Shown here piece by piece: positions 1 to 8,461 of a DNA stretch of 64,000 nt. Source of the stretch: Ligilactobacillus sp. WC1T17 (GTDB lineage: Bacteria > Bacillota > Bacilli > Lactobacillales > Lactobacillaceae); assembly GCA_900110005.1 (NCBI GenBank), contig FOCC01000010.1:1-64000 (forward strand), read 5' to 3'. The stretch's first letter is position 1. Every line of letters starts with the position of its first letter. Under the pieces are notes generated by a model that saw only the letters and a program-made list of their open reading frames with translations, searched no databases and was not told the origin of the DNA. A program made the position numbers and the translations under genes.

Positions 1-788
1 TTATTGAAATAAACACCAGCGACCTTCGAAGCGCCTTTAATGGTGACAAAGCCTTTGCGCTTCTTAGAATTTTTTACTGCTTGATAAGTGGCTAATGATT
101 TTAAACTAGCCCCTCTAGCATAACGTTTATCTTTAATAGGACTGGCTGAAGCAATGGCAACCCCTTGATCAGAGCACAAAACAGCCCGACCGGTTTTACC
201 AATCTTGAGCTGGTTAATTGGACGTTCAATCGTATTAAAGTTGACATCGAACCCTAAAACAGTCGTTCTACCTGTCCGATCTTTAAAAGCATAAGAAGCA
301 GTCAAATAGTAGTCCCCAGTAGTTGCATCCTTGTAAGGCAGCGACCACTGAATCGTATTCATATGCTTAACAGCTTGCTTATACCAAGTGCGGGTTTTAA
401 CTTTGTAATCAGCAGGCAAAGGCGGTAAAGTTGAGACCCCCATAAATTTTCCGTTGCTATTGCCAACCGTAATGGAAGTAATAGCATCATTGGTATTAAG
501 CATTGCTTGAGCGGTTGCCTTCAAAGTCTTGCTGTCCATATTGCCTGATTTAAAAGACGCATCTTTGGCAGCTTTTTTAATTGTTTTAGCCGTTGAATTT
601 TGTAAGTGGGCCCTTTCTTCTTGTAAAAGGTCGACAGCCCCCTGTTTGGAGAAATTATTTCTTTCAATCAAGTGGTTTCTTAATGAGTGATAACTTCCAA
701 AACCTGAGACAAGCAGCGGTATTAAGCCCACCATCAACATCAACCACATAATTGTTGTGCCAAGTGATTTATTCTTTTTATTCTTCAT
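1..788 (-). CDS. Membrane sensor with extracellular Cache-like domain (C-terminus outside window)
   Basis: An open frame starts at an ATG (788) behind a good AAAGGAAG site and runs off the left edge with 262 residues visible. The N-terminus is basic (MKNKKNK), followed by a membrane segment around residues 12-32. The rest is extracellular, with the pattern of a dCache sensor: a WYKQAV motif, a central segment with GDYYLTASY, and a DVNFNTIE stretch. Such domains sit in methyl-accepting chemotaxis proteins, diguanylate cyclases and sensor kinases. The output domain lies outside the window, so the signalling class cannot be told. The ligand is unknown. Confidence 0.6.
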   Translation of the reverse strand, partial: MKNKKNKSLGTTIMWLMLMVGLIPLLVSGFGSYHSLRNHLIERNNFSKQGAVDLLQEERAHLQNSTAKTIKKAAKDASFKSGNMDSKTLKATAQAMLNTNDAITSITVGNSNGKFMGVSTLPPLPADYKVKTRTWYKQAVKHMNTIQWSLPYKDATTGDYYLTASYAFKDRTGRTTVLGFDVNFNTIERPINQLKIGKTGRAVLCSDQGVAIASASPIKDKRYARGASLKSLATYQAVKNSKKRKGFVTIKGASKVAGVYFN

Positions 789-953
789 AATAACGCTTCC
801 TTTCGGCTGCAAAAAAATAATTGCTTAAATCTTTCATAAACATATTAATTATAACTTTAATAATTATTTTTTGATATATTTGCACCAAATAATCGCTAAA
901 AAATCTAGCTTTTTTCTTTTTTTCGGCTAAAGTAAACTTTTGAGCTAATTATA

Positions 954-979
954 CAAAAAAAGACGTGTCAAACACGTCT
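954..979 (-). terminator. Intrinsic terminator after the glucosaminidase gene
   Basis: On the minus strand an 8-bp perfect stem (AGACGTGT/ACACGTCT) with a 3-nt loop is followed by a run of T. It overlaps the stop codon of the glucosaminidase gene and ends the ECF-glucosaminidase transcript. Confidence 0.85.
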
Positions 980-1622
980 AAGCTAAATCATATTGATCAA
1001 GATGATACTGTTCAATGAGACTAATCAATTTTTGCGCATAAGTCGGATCGGTCGCATACCCAGCCTCCTGCAAGGCTTTAGCTGCTTCCTTATAGTTACC
1101 GGCATTCAAAACAGCTCGATACTTATCTTTATTCCAACTAGTTCCATAAACAAAAAGGTTCGTGTGGGCTTTCACCGAAGATTCCCAGCTGCTGTAAGTG
1201 GCAAAGTTGGCTTTAACCGTAATCCATTGTCCATTCACATATTCTTTTGTTTCTAACAACACACTATTTTTACCGTAACTTTTAACCCCAAATAAATTAT
1301 GATACTTGGATGCCAGCGTACTTTGGCCCCAGTTAGACTCTAAAGCAGCCTGCGCTAAGGTAATGCTCGGCAAGATTTTATGCTCTCTTTGTTCATTTTG
1401 CGCAATCGGTACCAGCTTTTGAATAAAACCTGCCCTGGTTTTAGTATTAATTTTTTCAACTTGGCTGGTTTGTGGATTGGTACTCTTATTGGCGCCGGCT
1501 GTCAAAACCCATTTTGTCAGCTGCACACTAACCAAACTCACCAAAATCAAAAGTAAAATAATATCGGAATACTGCAATTTGCCGTTATTGATTAAAAAAT
1601 GTCTCCGCTTACGGCCTGCCAC
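978..1622 (-). CDS. Membrane-anchored glucosaminidase (FlgJ/LytG-type peptidoglycan hydrolase)
   Basis: Cell-wall hydrolase of about 214 residues. A basic N-terminus (RKRRH) and one membrane segment (about residues 20-42) leave the enzyme outside the cell. From about residue 65 the glucosaminidase fold is clear: PSITLAQAALESNWG carries the catalytic Glu, followed by HNLFGVKS, then the Tyr-rich YATDPTYAQKL near the end. There is no LysM or SH3 domain. A GTG three codons upstream (1631) lies inside the AGAGGTGA ribosome site, so the GTG at 1622, six bases after that site, is preferred. The upstream ECF gene ends 12 bases away, implying coupling. Families of this kind are often labelled flagellum-specific, but no flagellar gene is visible here. 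Confidence 0.8.
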   Translation of the reverse strand: MAGRKRRHFLINNGKLQYSDIILLLILVSLVSVQLTKWVLTAGANKSTNPQTSQVEKINTKTRAGFIQKLVPIAQNEQREHKILPSITLAQAALESNWGQSTLASKYHNLFGVKSYGKNSVLLETKEYVNGQWITVKANFATYSSWESSVKAHTNLFVYGTSWNKDKYRAVLNAGNYKEAAKALQEAGYATDPTYAQKLISLIEQYHLDQYDLA

Positions 1623-1634
1623 ACGCTTCACCTC

Positions 1635-2234
1635 TTAACGCTGATATCTTTTCAACAATGGTAACGAAATAATTGGACAAATAACAGCTGCCATGATTGC
1701 TTCGGGAATCCCGTTGGTCACCACAACTCCTTCCAAATATGGCAATAAAGCTGCCACATTCACCGCATACAAAACCTGTGCCTGCCCGCGATAAAATAGA
1801 AAAATCAAGCCTAATACCAAAATGGTATTGGTTAAAGCACCTAAAAGTGAAGCTATCATCATTGCCCCAGATAGCTTGATTTTATTTCGCAGCCACATAA
1901 AAACGTACCCGCTCACAACCCCAATTAAAATACGCGGTACAACAGAAACCAAGGGATTAACAAAAACAATCGTAGCCAAAGGACTGGTTGGCCAAATAAA
2001 AGCCCTAATAAAGCAAACCAAGCCCCAAACGCCCCCAACTAAGGCTCCGTCAAAAGGACCCAAGACTAACGCCGCCACAATCACGGTTAAATGCAAAGTC
2101 GTTAAATTAAGCGGTCCTAATGGAATATAGCCAAAAAACGGCACAAAATTCTGCACAATAATGATCGCACACAACAATGAATCTAAAACCATTCTAAAAG
2201 TTTTATTCTTTGTAATACTCACTTTTAACAACAT
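1635..2234 (-). CDS. ECF transporter S component, substrate unassigned
   Basis: A 199-residue hydrophobic protein with about six membrane segments. The motif GYIPLGPLNLTTLH followed by LGPFDGALVGGVWGL is the substrate-binding signature of the ECF S-component family (pfam12822). S components bind a vitamin or similar micronutrient and dock on the shared EcfAA'T energising module, which is not in this window. Some relatives are predicted pantothenate or folate carriers, but nothing local, and no riboswitch in the short upstream region, decides the ligand. The start is uncertain: the ATG at 2234 partly overlaps its own AAAAGG site, and a GTG four codons on is an alternative. Confidence 0.75.
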   Translation of the reverse strand: MLLKVSITKNKTFRMVLDSLLCAIIIVQNFVPFFGYIPLGPLNLTTLHLTVIVAALVLGPFDGALVGGVWGLVCFIRAFIWPTSPLATIVFVNPLVSVVPRILIGVVSGYVFMWLRNKIKLSGAMMIASLLGALTNTILVLGLIFLFYRGQAQVLYAVNVAALLPYLEGVVVTNGIPEAIMAAVICPIISLPLLKRYQR

Positions 2235-2284
2235 CCTTTTAATAAAAATTCAATTTAAATTATTATAACATATAAAAGATCGGT

Positions 2285-2312
2285 TAAAAAAACTCCGGTT
2301 AAAACCGGAGAA
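2285..2312 (-). terminator. Intrinsic terminator after the DUF2238 gene
   Basis: On the minus strand the stem CTCCGGTT/AACCGGAG with a 2-nt loop is followed by seven T. It ends the AraC-DUF2238 transcript just past the stop at 2318. Confidence 0.85.
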
Positions 2313-2317
2313 CAAAT

Positions 2318-2974
2318 TTATTTTATTTTTTTAAAATAAAATTGTTCCATAAAGCCTGCATCTTTTTTGAGCTGAACACCTAAAATCACTGCAAAGATAA
2401 CAGCTCCGATAAAATCAGCTAACAAATCGCCCATCGTATCCATCAAAGCTGCCCGCCCTAAGAGCAAATGTCCCGCTTTCATGTAACGTTGCAGGTTCAT
2501 TCCAAACGAATCACAGGTAAATTCATAAAATTCCCACAAAACACCGCAAAAAACAGCAAAGGCTGTCACATAAATTTCCACAAAAAGGGCCGGCAAAGAC
2601 TGGCTTTTAACCAACAGCCCATATAAAGCCAAACCAAAACCCGCTAGCAAAGCGCCGCTAATCAAATGCAGCCCCTTATCCCAATAAGGAATCCGGTAAA
2701 AATGATAAATAGTGCCTAAATAAATAGCACCGTAAGTAAACAACAAAAACAGTCCATATAAAACCGGCGGCAGGTAAAAATGCAATTTTTGCGCCAGCAG
2801 CCGCGGTGCTACAATGACAACCGTCCCCAGCACAATCTCTAAGGCTAAAAAAAGCAAAGCTCCTTTTTGGCTACCGCGAGCCGTAAAAGCCTCAAAAAGT
2901 GTCATAAATAAAGAAATTAACATCGAAATAACAATAAAAGCCAGCAAAAAATCTAATTTACTCTTTTTACGCAT
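2318..2974 (-). CDS. DUF2238 (YjdF-like) polytopic membrane protein
   Basis: A 218-residue integral membrane protein with about six helices. Three conserved patches of the DUF2238/YjdF family are visible: WDKGLHLISGALLAGFG (about 98-114), GVLWEFYEFTCD (about 143-154) and DTMGDLLADFIGA (about 178-190). The charged and His residues inside predicted membrane helices suggest a catalytic or metal-related role, but no function is established for the family. The start codon lies inside the end of the upstream AraC-type gene (8-bp overlap), so the two are translationally coupled. The pair diverges from the copper ATPase gene, which makes a metal-stress connection possible but unproven. Confidence 0.75.
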   Translation of the reverse strand: MRKKSKLDFLLAFIVISMLISLFMTLFEAFTARGSQKGALLFLALEIVLGTVVIVAPRLLAQKLHFYLPPVLYGLFLLFTYGAIYLGTIYHFYRIPYWDKGLHLISGALLAGFGLALYGLLVKSQSLPALFVEIYVTAFAVFCGVLWEFYEFTCDSFGMNLQRYMKAGHLLLGRAALMDTMGDLLADFIGAVIFAVILGVQLKKDAGFMEQFYFKKIK

Positions 2975-3986
2975 TTTGTTCTTCCTTTCTCAAAAGCAAC
3001 CGGTAACTGCTAGGAGTTTGACCATATGTTTGTTTAAAACTTTGACTGAATTTACTTTGACTCGCATAGCCGATTTCTTGAGCAATTTGTGCTAACGGTT
3101 TATTTGTTTCAGCTAAAATTTTTTTCGCATATTCCATCCGATGTTTGCGCAAATGGCTGGCTATGGGCTGACCATACACCCGTTTAAAGGCAGCTTTAAG
3201 GGTTGTTTGATTTAGTAAAAATTCATTGGCTAAAGCTGCAATGGTGTAATGCTTGTTTAAATTATCAACTAATTTGTCATGTACTTTTTTGACCGTATCA
3301 ACCTGACTGGCACTATACTGGTTCACCAATAGCGGCTTGTCCGGAGCATACAGTAAATATAACAACAATTCCTGCAATTTTAGCCGCGCATATGGCAGCA
3401 TCAGCTCTTCTGGTACTTCATATAATACTTCAAATAAATTTTCAATCCGCGCCGTCCTTAAAAAAGTCGTCGCCTTATTTTGTGACAGCCGGCAGTATTT
3501 TTCATAAACCTGCCTCCAACAGGCCCCGTCTGGCATAAGTGTTTCCATGACTTGATCAGCCTTTTTGACATCAATCGACAAATATAATCCCTGGTAATAA
3601 TCACTGGGAAAAGCAATCTGTGAATGTTTACAACTATTCATGTCATGCAGCGACATATCACCTTCACCTAAATAAAGTGCGCCACCGTTTTGCATATTCC
3701 AGCCAATCCGGCCTAAGCGGCAATGGTTGATTTCGATGATTTTTTGTTCCAAATGGTTATGACAAAAAAATAATTGTTTGGCCTGATAAGTCCGAAAAGA
3801 AAGTTCAACTCCCGGCCACAATTCATAAGTCAAAATTTTACCCTTACCCAAGTCATCGACCGCAGCTTGTAAATTATGCTCGGTCAAAAAAGGCTTTTTA
3901 TCAGCAATTTGATGTTTTTCAATCACAACTTGGCCTAAGGGCACCGCTGCTAGCTGCTGTTTTATCCCATAAATAGCTTCATTCAC
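2967..3986 (-). CDS. AraC-family transcriptional regulator, probable controller of the copper ATPase
   Basis: A 339-residue regulator. The last 100 residues form the double helix-turn-helix of the AraC family, with LNQTTLKAAFKRVYG and the second-helix signature IAQEIGYASQSKFSQSFKQTYGQTP. The N-terminal sensory half resembles Firmicute regulators that carry a GDMSLHDM motif. It has several Cys and His residues (CHNH, NHCR, SCKH), which could bind a metal. The gene is transcribed away from copA across a 160-bp gap holding two direct repeats spaced like an AraC operator. Control of copA is inferred from position and these repeats. Classical lactobacillary copper control by CopY/CopR is not seen here. 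Confidence 0.8.
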   Translation of the reverse strand: MNEAIYGIKQQLAAVPLGQVVIEKHQIADKKPFLTEHNLQAAVDDLGKGKILTYELWPGVELSFRTYQAKQLFFCHNHLEQKIIEINHCRLGRIGWNMQNGGALYLGEGDMSLHDMNSCKHSQIAFPSDYYQGLYLSIDVKKADQVMETLMPDGACWRQVYEKYCRLSQNKATTFLRTARIENLFEVLYEVPEELMLPYARLKLQELLLYLLYAPDKPLLVNQYSASQVDTVKKVHDKLVDNLNKHYTIAALANEFLLNQTTLKAAFKRVYGQPIASHLRKHRMEYAKKILAETNKPLAQIAQEIGYASQSKFSQSFKQTYGQTPSSYRLLLRKEEQNA

Positions 3987-4044
3987 TTAACCTCACCTCT
4001 TGCCAATATCATAACACTTGCGCTGCTTTTTTTCGAATAATTAG

Positions 4045-4080
4045 CCCAAATAGGCAAAAACTTTTCCCAAATAGACAAAA
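4045..4080. promoter_or_regulatory. Tandem direct repeats, candidate AraC-type operator for copA
   Basis: CCCAAATAGGCAAAA (4045-4059) and CCCAAATAGACAAAA (4066-4080) match at 14 of 15 positions and start exactly 21 bp apart, two helical turns. AraC-family proteins bind tandem half-sites with this geometry. The repeats lie between the divergent regulator and copA, about 70-100 bp before the copA start. No CopY-type palindrome (TACANNTGTA) was found in the interval. Confidence 0.55.
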
Positions 4081-4146
4081 TCAAAGCGAAAAACTTGTTT
4101 AACCAAAAAAAGCCCCGTATGCTTAACAATGAAAGGAGGAAAAAAC

Positions 4147-6699
4147 ATGAAAAAAGAACGTTATGACGTGACTGGGATGACCTGTGCTTCTTGTGTCCGC
4201 CACGTTGAAGATGCGGTTAAAAAGCAGCCTGGCACCAAAAACGTCGTCGTCAACTTACTCACCAACAGTATGGTTGTCGAATATGATGAGCAGAAATTAA
4301 ATCCGGCTTTAATTGAAAAAGCGGTCGATCAGGCTGGCTATGGTGCTTCGCTCCACCAAGATGAAATTAAAACGCCAGCGGCCAATAAAAAAACAGTCTC
4401 GCTAGCACAACAAAGTTATCAACAGACTAAAAAAAGATTGTTTCTTTCACTTATCATTGCCGTTTTCCTGCTTTACCTTGCGATGGGAAAAATGCTGCAT
4501 TTGCCGCTGCCTTTGTTTTTCACAGGACAAAAAAACCTGCTGATTTGGGCTTTAACTCAAATGCTCTTGGCTTTAATCCTTATTGTCATTAATAAAAATT
4601 ACTTTATCAGCGGCTTTAAATCCTTATTCCACTTAGCACCTAATATGGATGCACTGGTGGCAATTGGTGCCGGAACAGCTTTTTTATACAGTTTATTTTC
4701 CTTATATAGGCTAGCATTTGGCTTTGGCCATCAACAGGCATCACTCATCAGTCAATATGGCGGAAATCTTTATTTTGATTCCACCGGCATGATTTTAACC
4801 TTGATCACTTTAGGCAAAACACTCGAAGCCAAGGCTAAGGGGCAAACGACCACCGCTTTAGACAAGCTGCTTGATTTAGCTCCCAAAACAGCCCGCATTC
4901 TAAAAGGCAATCAAGAAATTACCGTGCCGCTGGCAGAACTTAAGCAGGGCGACCTGATGCTGGTTAAAACCGGCGAAAGTCTCCCAGCTGACGGCATTGT
5001 CATGTCGGGAACAGCTTCACTTGATGAATCAAGTCTTACCGGCGAAAGCTTACCGCTGACCAAGCATCAAGGCGATTCTGTCTTCAGTGCCACCATTGTT
5101 AAAAGCGGCTATTTAACAGTTAAAGCAACCCGCGTGGGTCAGGAAACGACCTTGTCACAAATTATTAAACTCGTAGATGATGCCAATAGCTCTAAAGCTC
5201 CAATTGCCAGCTTGGCTGACAAAATCAGCGCTATCTTTGTGCCGGCTGTCATCGGACTTGCCCTGCTGACCTTCATTGTATGGCTTATTTTGGGCGCTAG
5301 TTTTTCTTTTGCCTTGTCCTCAGCGATTTCTGTTTTGGTTATCAGCTGTCCGTGTGCTTTAGGTCTAGCAACACCAACTGCCATTATGGTTGGTACAGGC
5401 AAAGGCGCTTCTTTAGGTATTTTATTTAAATCAGCTGAAAGCTTGCAAAAAACACATGAAGTACAAAGTATTATCTTGGATAAAACCGGCACCATCACTA
5501 AGGGCCAACCACAAGTCACCGACGTTTTGGTTAGTTCACCTGATTTGCTGACCTTTGCTTTTTCCTTAGAAAAATTATCCGAGCACCCCTTAGCAAAAGC
5601 CTTGACTGCTTTTGCCCAAAAGCAAAAAGTCACGCCCAAGCCGGTAACAGAATTTAACCAGTTAACAGGTTTAGGGCTCAGTGGTAAAATTAATGGCCGC
5701 CTATATTTTTCCGGTAATCAAAAATTGATGCAGCAGCAACAGATTACAATTCCGGCTGAAATAGATATCGATCAATTCAGCCAAGCCGGTAAAACACCCC
5801 TCTTTTTTGCCAGCGAACAATCCTTTTTAGGTGTCATCTGTGTTGCTGATGTCATTAAAGAAGATAGTCCTAAAGCCATCAGCCAGTTCAAATCCTTAGG
5901 CATTGAACCTATTATGCTGACCGGCGATAACCAAAAGACAGCCCAAGCCATCGCTCAAAAAGTCGGAATTACCAATGTCATGGCTGATGTTTTGCCGCAG
6001 GATAAAGCAAACATGGTTAAAAAATTGCAGGCTCAAGGGAAAAAAGTGGCCATGGTCGGCGACGGTATCAACGATGCGCCCGCTTTAGCCCAAGCTGACG
6101 TAGGGATTGCCATTGGTGCCGGAACGGATGTAGCGATTGATTCTTCTGACTTAGTCTTAATGCATAGCCGTCTTAGTGATGTCACTACAGCCCTGGAATT
6201 GAGCCGAGCCACCATTAAAAACATTAAAGAAAACCTCTTTTGGGCCTTCTTTTACAATGTCATCGGCATCCCCGTTGCAGCCGGTCTGCTTTATCCTACT
6301 TTAGGCCTTAAATTAAGCCCAATGCTAGGAGCTTTAGCCATGAGCTTCAGTTCGGTTTTCGTCGTTTTCAATGCTTTAAGATTGCGTTTCTTCAAGCCAA
6401 GTTTAAGGACAGCCTCGGTTGAAAAAACAATGGATTCAGCTGATGCTGATGTTATAATAAAAAATATCAAATCACCCACAATTAAAGGAGATAATCTTAT
6501 GAAAAAAACTTTTGCTGTTGAAGGTATGTCATGCGACAACTGTGTTAAACATGTAACGAATGCTTTGCTTAGTGTCGATGGTGTAAAAGATGCCGTTGTC
6601 AGCTTACAAGACAACAAAGCCCAGGTTGAAATGGAAGAGTCTGTTTCCAAAGATGCCTTGCAAAAAGCCGTGGCTGACGCAGGTTATACCTTAAAATAA
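4147..6699 (+). CDS. copA: Copper-exporting P1B-type ATPase fused in frame to a CopZ-like chaperone
   Basis: An 850-residue membrane pump driving copper out of the cell. In order: N-terminal heavy-metal domain with GMTCASC (Cys13 and Cys16), membrane segments from about residue 95, actuator loop with TGES, transmembrane copper site SCPCALG (Cys401/Cys403), phosphorylation site DKTGT (Asp445), SEHPLA nucleotide site and GDGINDAP hinge. The last helices end near FNALRLRFF. An Asp/Lys-rich linker then leads, with no stop codon, into a second 66-residue heavy-metal domain with GMSCDNC. That tail still has a ribosome site and ATG, as if a separate copZ lost the preceding stop. The start is the ATG at 4147, nine bases after AAAGGAGG; an upstream ATG at 4129 lies before that site. 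Confidence 0.9.
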   Translation: MKKERYDVTGMTCASCVRHVEDAVKKQPGTKNVVVNLLTNSMVVEYDEQKLNPALIEKAVDQAGYGASLHQDEIKTPAANKKTVSLAQQSYQQTKKRLFLSLIIAVFLLYLAMGKMLHLPLPLFFTGQKNLLIWALTQMLLALILIVINKNYFISGFKSLFHLAPNMDALVAIGAGTAFLYSLFSLYRLAFGFGHQQASLISQYGGNLYFDSTGMILTLITLGKTLEAKAKGQTTTALDKLLDLAPKTARILKGNQEITVPLAELKQGDLMLVKTGESLPADGIVMSGTASLDESSLTGESLPLTKHQGDSVFSATIVKSGYLTVKATRVGQETTLSQIIKLVDDANSSKAPIASLADKISAIFVPAVIGLALLTFIVWLILGASFSFALSSAISVLVISCPCALGLATPTAIMVGTGKGASLGILFKSAESLQKTHEVQSIILDKTGTITKGQPQVTDVLVSSPDLLTFAFSLEKLSEHPLAKALTAFAQKQKVTPKPVTEFNQLTGLGLSGKINGRLYFSGNQKLMQQQQITIPAEIDIDQFSQAGKTPLFFASEQSFLGVICVADVIKEDSPKAISQFKSLGIEPIMLTGDNQKTAQAIAQKVGITNVMADVLPQDKANMVKKLQAQGKKVAMVGDGINDAPALAQADVGIAIGAGTDVAIDSSDLVLMHSRLSDVTTALELSRATIKNIKENLFWAFFYNVIGIPVAAGLLYPTLGLKLSPMLGALAMSFSSVFVVFNALRLRFFKPSLRTASVEKTMDSADADVIIKNIKSPTIKGDNLMKKTFAVEGMSCDNCVKHVTNALLSVDGVKDAVVSLQDNKAQVEMEESVSKDALQKAVADAGYTLK
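6499..6699 (+). CDS. copZ: Copper chaperone CopZ-like, internal start within the copA frame
   Basis: The final 66 codons of the copA reading frame encode a complete heavy-metal-associated domain beginning MKKTFAVEG, with the copper-binding GMSCDNC. Its ATG is preceded eight bases upstream by AAAGGAG (6484-6490), a near-perfect ribosome site. Length and start match free CopZ chaperones, which carry Cu(I) to CopA and to copper regulators. The most economical reading is that free chaperone and fused pump are both made from one mRNA. A sequencing error removing a copA stop would give the same picture. Confidence 0.6.
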   Translation: MKKTFAVEGMSCDNCVKHVTNALLSVDGVKDAVVSLQDNKAQVEMEESVSKDALQKAVADAGYTLK

Positions 6700-6704
6700 C
6701 TTGA

Positions 6705-6740
6705 AAAAAGGCGGTGCCGTTTTAGCACCGCCTTTTTTTG
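6705..6740 (+). terminator. Terminator after copA-copZ
   Basis: The stem GGCGGTGC/GCACCGCC with loop CGTTTTA is followed by seven T on the plus strand. A matching A run upstream means it may also work on the minus strand. Confidence 0.88.
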
Positions 6741-6772
6741 CACAAAAAAAACATCTCCCAAAAGGAGATGTC
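6741..6772 (-). terminator. Terminator after rpmE2
   Basis: On the minus strand an 8-bp stem ACATCTCC/GGAGATGT with a short loop is followed by eight T, just after the rpmE2 stop. Confidence 0.85.
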
Positions 6773-6780
6773 TAAACTGC

Positions 6781-7026
6781 TTATTTTGTAAAGCCGTACT
6801 TCTTGTTGAAGCGGTCCACACGGCCATCGGCTTGAGTGAACTTTTGCTTACCTGTGTAAAATGGGTGTGAATCACTTGAGATTTCAACACGAATCAAAGG
6901 ATAAGTTTGGCCTTCAAATTCAACTGTTTCGTCAGAAGTCTTAGTTGAACCAGAAACAAACTTGTAGCCTGTAGCTGAGTCCATGAAGACAACTTCGTGA
7001 TATTCTGGATGAATTCCTTGTTTCAT
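6781..7026 (-). CDS. rpmE2: 50S ribosomal protein L31 type B
   Basis: An 81-residue ribosomal protein beginning [16 protein letters not shown] and ending KKYGFTK. The four zinc-binding Cys of type A L31 are absent, which defines the zinc-independent type B form made under low zinc or constitutively in many lactobacilli. The ATG at 7026 is chosen because AAAGGAGCG lies seven bases before it. A longer in-frame extension reaching 7128 has no ribosome site and would overlap rho. The gene follows rho, the usual Firmicute order. Confidence 0.95.
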   Translation of the reverse strand: MKQGIHPEYHEVVFMDSATGYKFVSGSTKTSDETVEFEGQTYPLIRVEISSDSHPFYTGKQKFTQADGRVDRFNKKYGFTK

Positions 7027-7124
7027 TATAATTTCGCTCCTTTGCCCTGAATCATTTGCTGAAACAGAGTTATTTATGTTATCGCAACATACATCATGAT
7101 AACATGATTTTGCAAGGCATGCAA

Positions 7125-8447
7125 TCATCTTTTGCGATTTTTTTGCAGAGTTACTCTTTTCTTAACCTTTGTCGCTAAAATATTTTGACAAAATTCCTGA
7201 TTATCAGCCGTTTGTCTCAACATTTTTAAAATTTCACCGGTAGACTTACGCAAATCATTATCCATCAATTCCCGCAGCTTCCAAGTTGCTTCAAGTTCAG
7301 CTGGACTCAAAAGCAGGTCTTCTTTTCGCGTCCCTGATTTTTTGAGGTCTACAGCTGGGAAAATTCGCCGTTCGGCTAATTCACGGCTGAGCTGCAATTC
7401 TTGGTTGCCGGTGCCTTTAAATTCTTCAAAAATAATATCATCTTGCCGGCTGCCGGTATCGACTAAAGCGGTCGCAATAATTGTTAAACTGCCGCCTTCA
7501 CGTACATTTCGGGCCGCCCCGAAAAATTTCTTGGGCTTATATAAGGCATTAGGATCAAGTCCGCCTGATAAAATCTTGCCACTGGATGGAACAACGAGAT
7601 TATACGCCCGGGCTAGCCTGGTTAATGAATCCAGCAAAATAACGACATCCTGCTTGTCTTCAACTAACCTCATTGCCCTTTCTAAAACCATTTCAGATAT
7701 CTTGACGTGATTTTCCGGACGCTGATCAAAAGTAGAATATACTACTTCGCCCGTGGGGTTTATTTTTGCCAAATAATCTTCTAAATCCGTCACTTCTTCC
7801 GGTCTTTCATCGATTAACAGCATGATTAGTTTAGCCTTTTTAGCATTTTGCGAAATGCCCGCTGCAATATTTTTCAAAAAAGTCGTTTTCCCCGCTTTAG
7901 GCGGAGCTACAATCAAACTTCTTTGTCCAAAACCAATTGGTGCAAATAAATCAACTAACCGCGTTGATAATTCTTTGGAATCATGCTCCAAGACTAATCT
8001 TTGGTCAGGATAAATGGCTGTTAAAGCCGGAAAATGAGGCCGGCCTTTAGCCTCATCAGGCGCCTTGCCATTAACCGCATCAATGTACATCATGCCGTAG
8101 CGTTCATTTGAAGCATTCGACCGTGGGGGCCGAACCCGCCCAGCCACTTCGTCGCCATTTCTTAAGCCAAATTTTTTAATCTGTGAAGCCGAGAGATAAA
8201 TATCTTCTTTTGAAGAACTATAGTTAATAGGCCGCAAAAAGCCATATCCGCCATCATCATAAAAGATTTCTAAAATGCCCTGCATCCGAAAATCATTTTT
8301 TTCAGCTTGAGCTCGGATTACCGCCAAAGAAAGTTCTTTTTTGTTCATCTGGCTGTAGTATTTGATTTTATACTTGCGGGCATACTCATAGATTTCCTTG
8401 AGGGTCTTTTTTTGCAATGCTTCCAGCGTGAAATTTTGCTCGCCCAT
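7125..8447 (-). CDS. rho: Transcription termination factor Rho
   Basis: A 440-residue hexameric RNA helicase that ends transcription at unstructured C-rich RNA. The N-terminal Rho_N helical domain (about 8-45) is followed by the RNA-binding cold-shock-like domain with [10 protein letters not shown] (about 64-73). The ATPase core has Walker A APPKAGKT (about 180-187), Walker [17 protein letters not shown], the Q/R-loop segment [25 protein letters not shown] and the arginine-finger region [14 protein letters not shown]. The linker lacks the long insertions seen in actinobacterial Rho. It lies between murA and rpmE2 with 14- and 98-base gaps, as in Bacillus. Confidence 0.96.
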   Translation of the reverse strand: MGEQNFTLEALQKKTLKEIYEYARKYKIKYYSQMNKKELSLAVIRAQAEKNDFRMQGILEIFYDDGGYGFLRPINYSSSKEDIYLSASQIKKFGLRNGDEVAGRVRPPRSNASNERYGMMYIDAVNGKAPDEAKGRPHFPALTAIYPDQRLVLEHDSKELSTRLVDLFAPIGFGQRSLIVAPPKAGKTTFLKNIAAGISQNAKKAKLIMLLIDERPEEVTDLEDYLAKINPTGEVVYSTFDQRPENHVKISEMVLERAMRLVEDKQDVVILLDSLTRLARAYNLVVPSSGKILSGGLDPNALYKPKKFFGAARNVREGGSLTIIATALVDTGSRQDDIIFEEFKGTGNQELQLSRELAERRIFPAVDLKKSGTRKEDLLLSPAELEATWKLRELMDNDLRKSTGEILKMLRQTADNQEFCQNILATKVKKRVTLQKNRKR

Positions 8448-8461
8448 TTAATCCCTGCTTT

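Noticed and set aside
789..953. Small gene between the sensor and the glucosaminidase
   Set aside because: AT-rich, no open frame with a ribosome site; probably the promoter region of the sensor gene.
2235..2284. Riboswitch ahead of the ECF S component
   Set aside because: Only about 80 bases of AT-rich sequence separate it from the next gene; no aptamer-like structure was seen.
3987..4128. CopY-type operator upstream of copA
   Set aside because: No TACANNTGTA palindrome was found; only the direct repeats stand out.
4129..4146. Earlier ATG start for copA
   Set aside because: It precedes the AAAGGAGG ribosome site; the ATG at 4147 has proper spacing.
5139..5639. 166-codon open frame antisense to copA
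   Set aside because: Opposite strand of the well-supported ATPase domain; composition follows the sense codons.
7027..7128. N-terminal extension of rpmE2
   Set aside because: No ribosome site, overlaps rho, and L31 similarity starts at the ATG at 7026.
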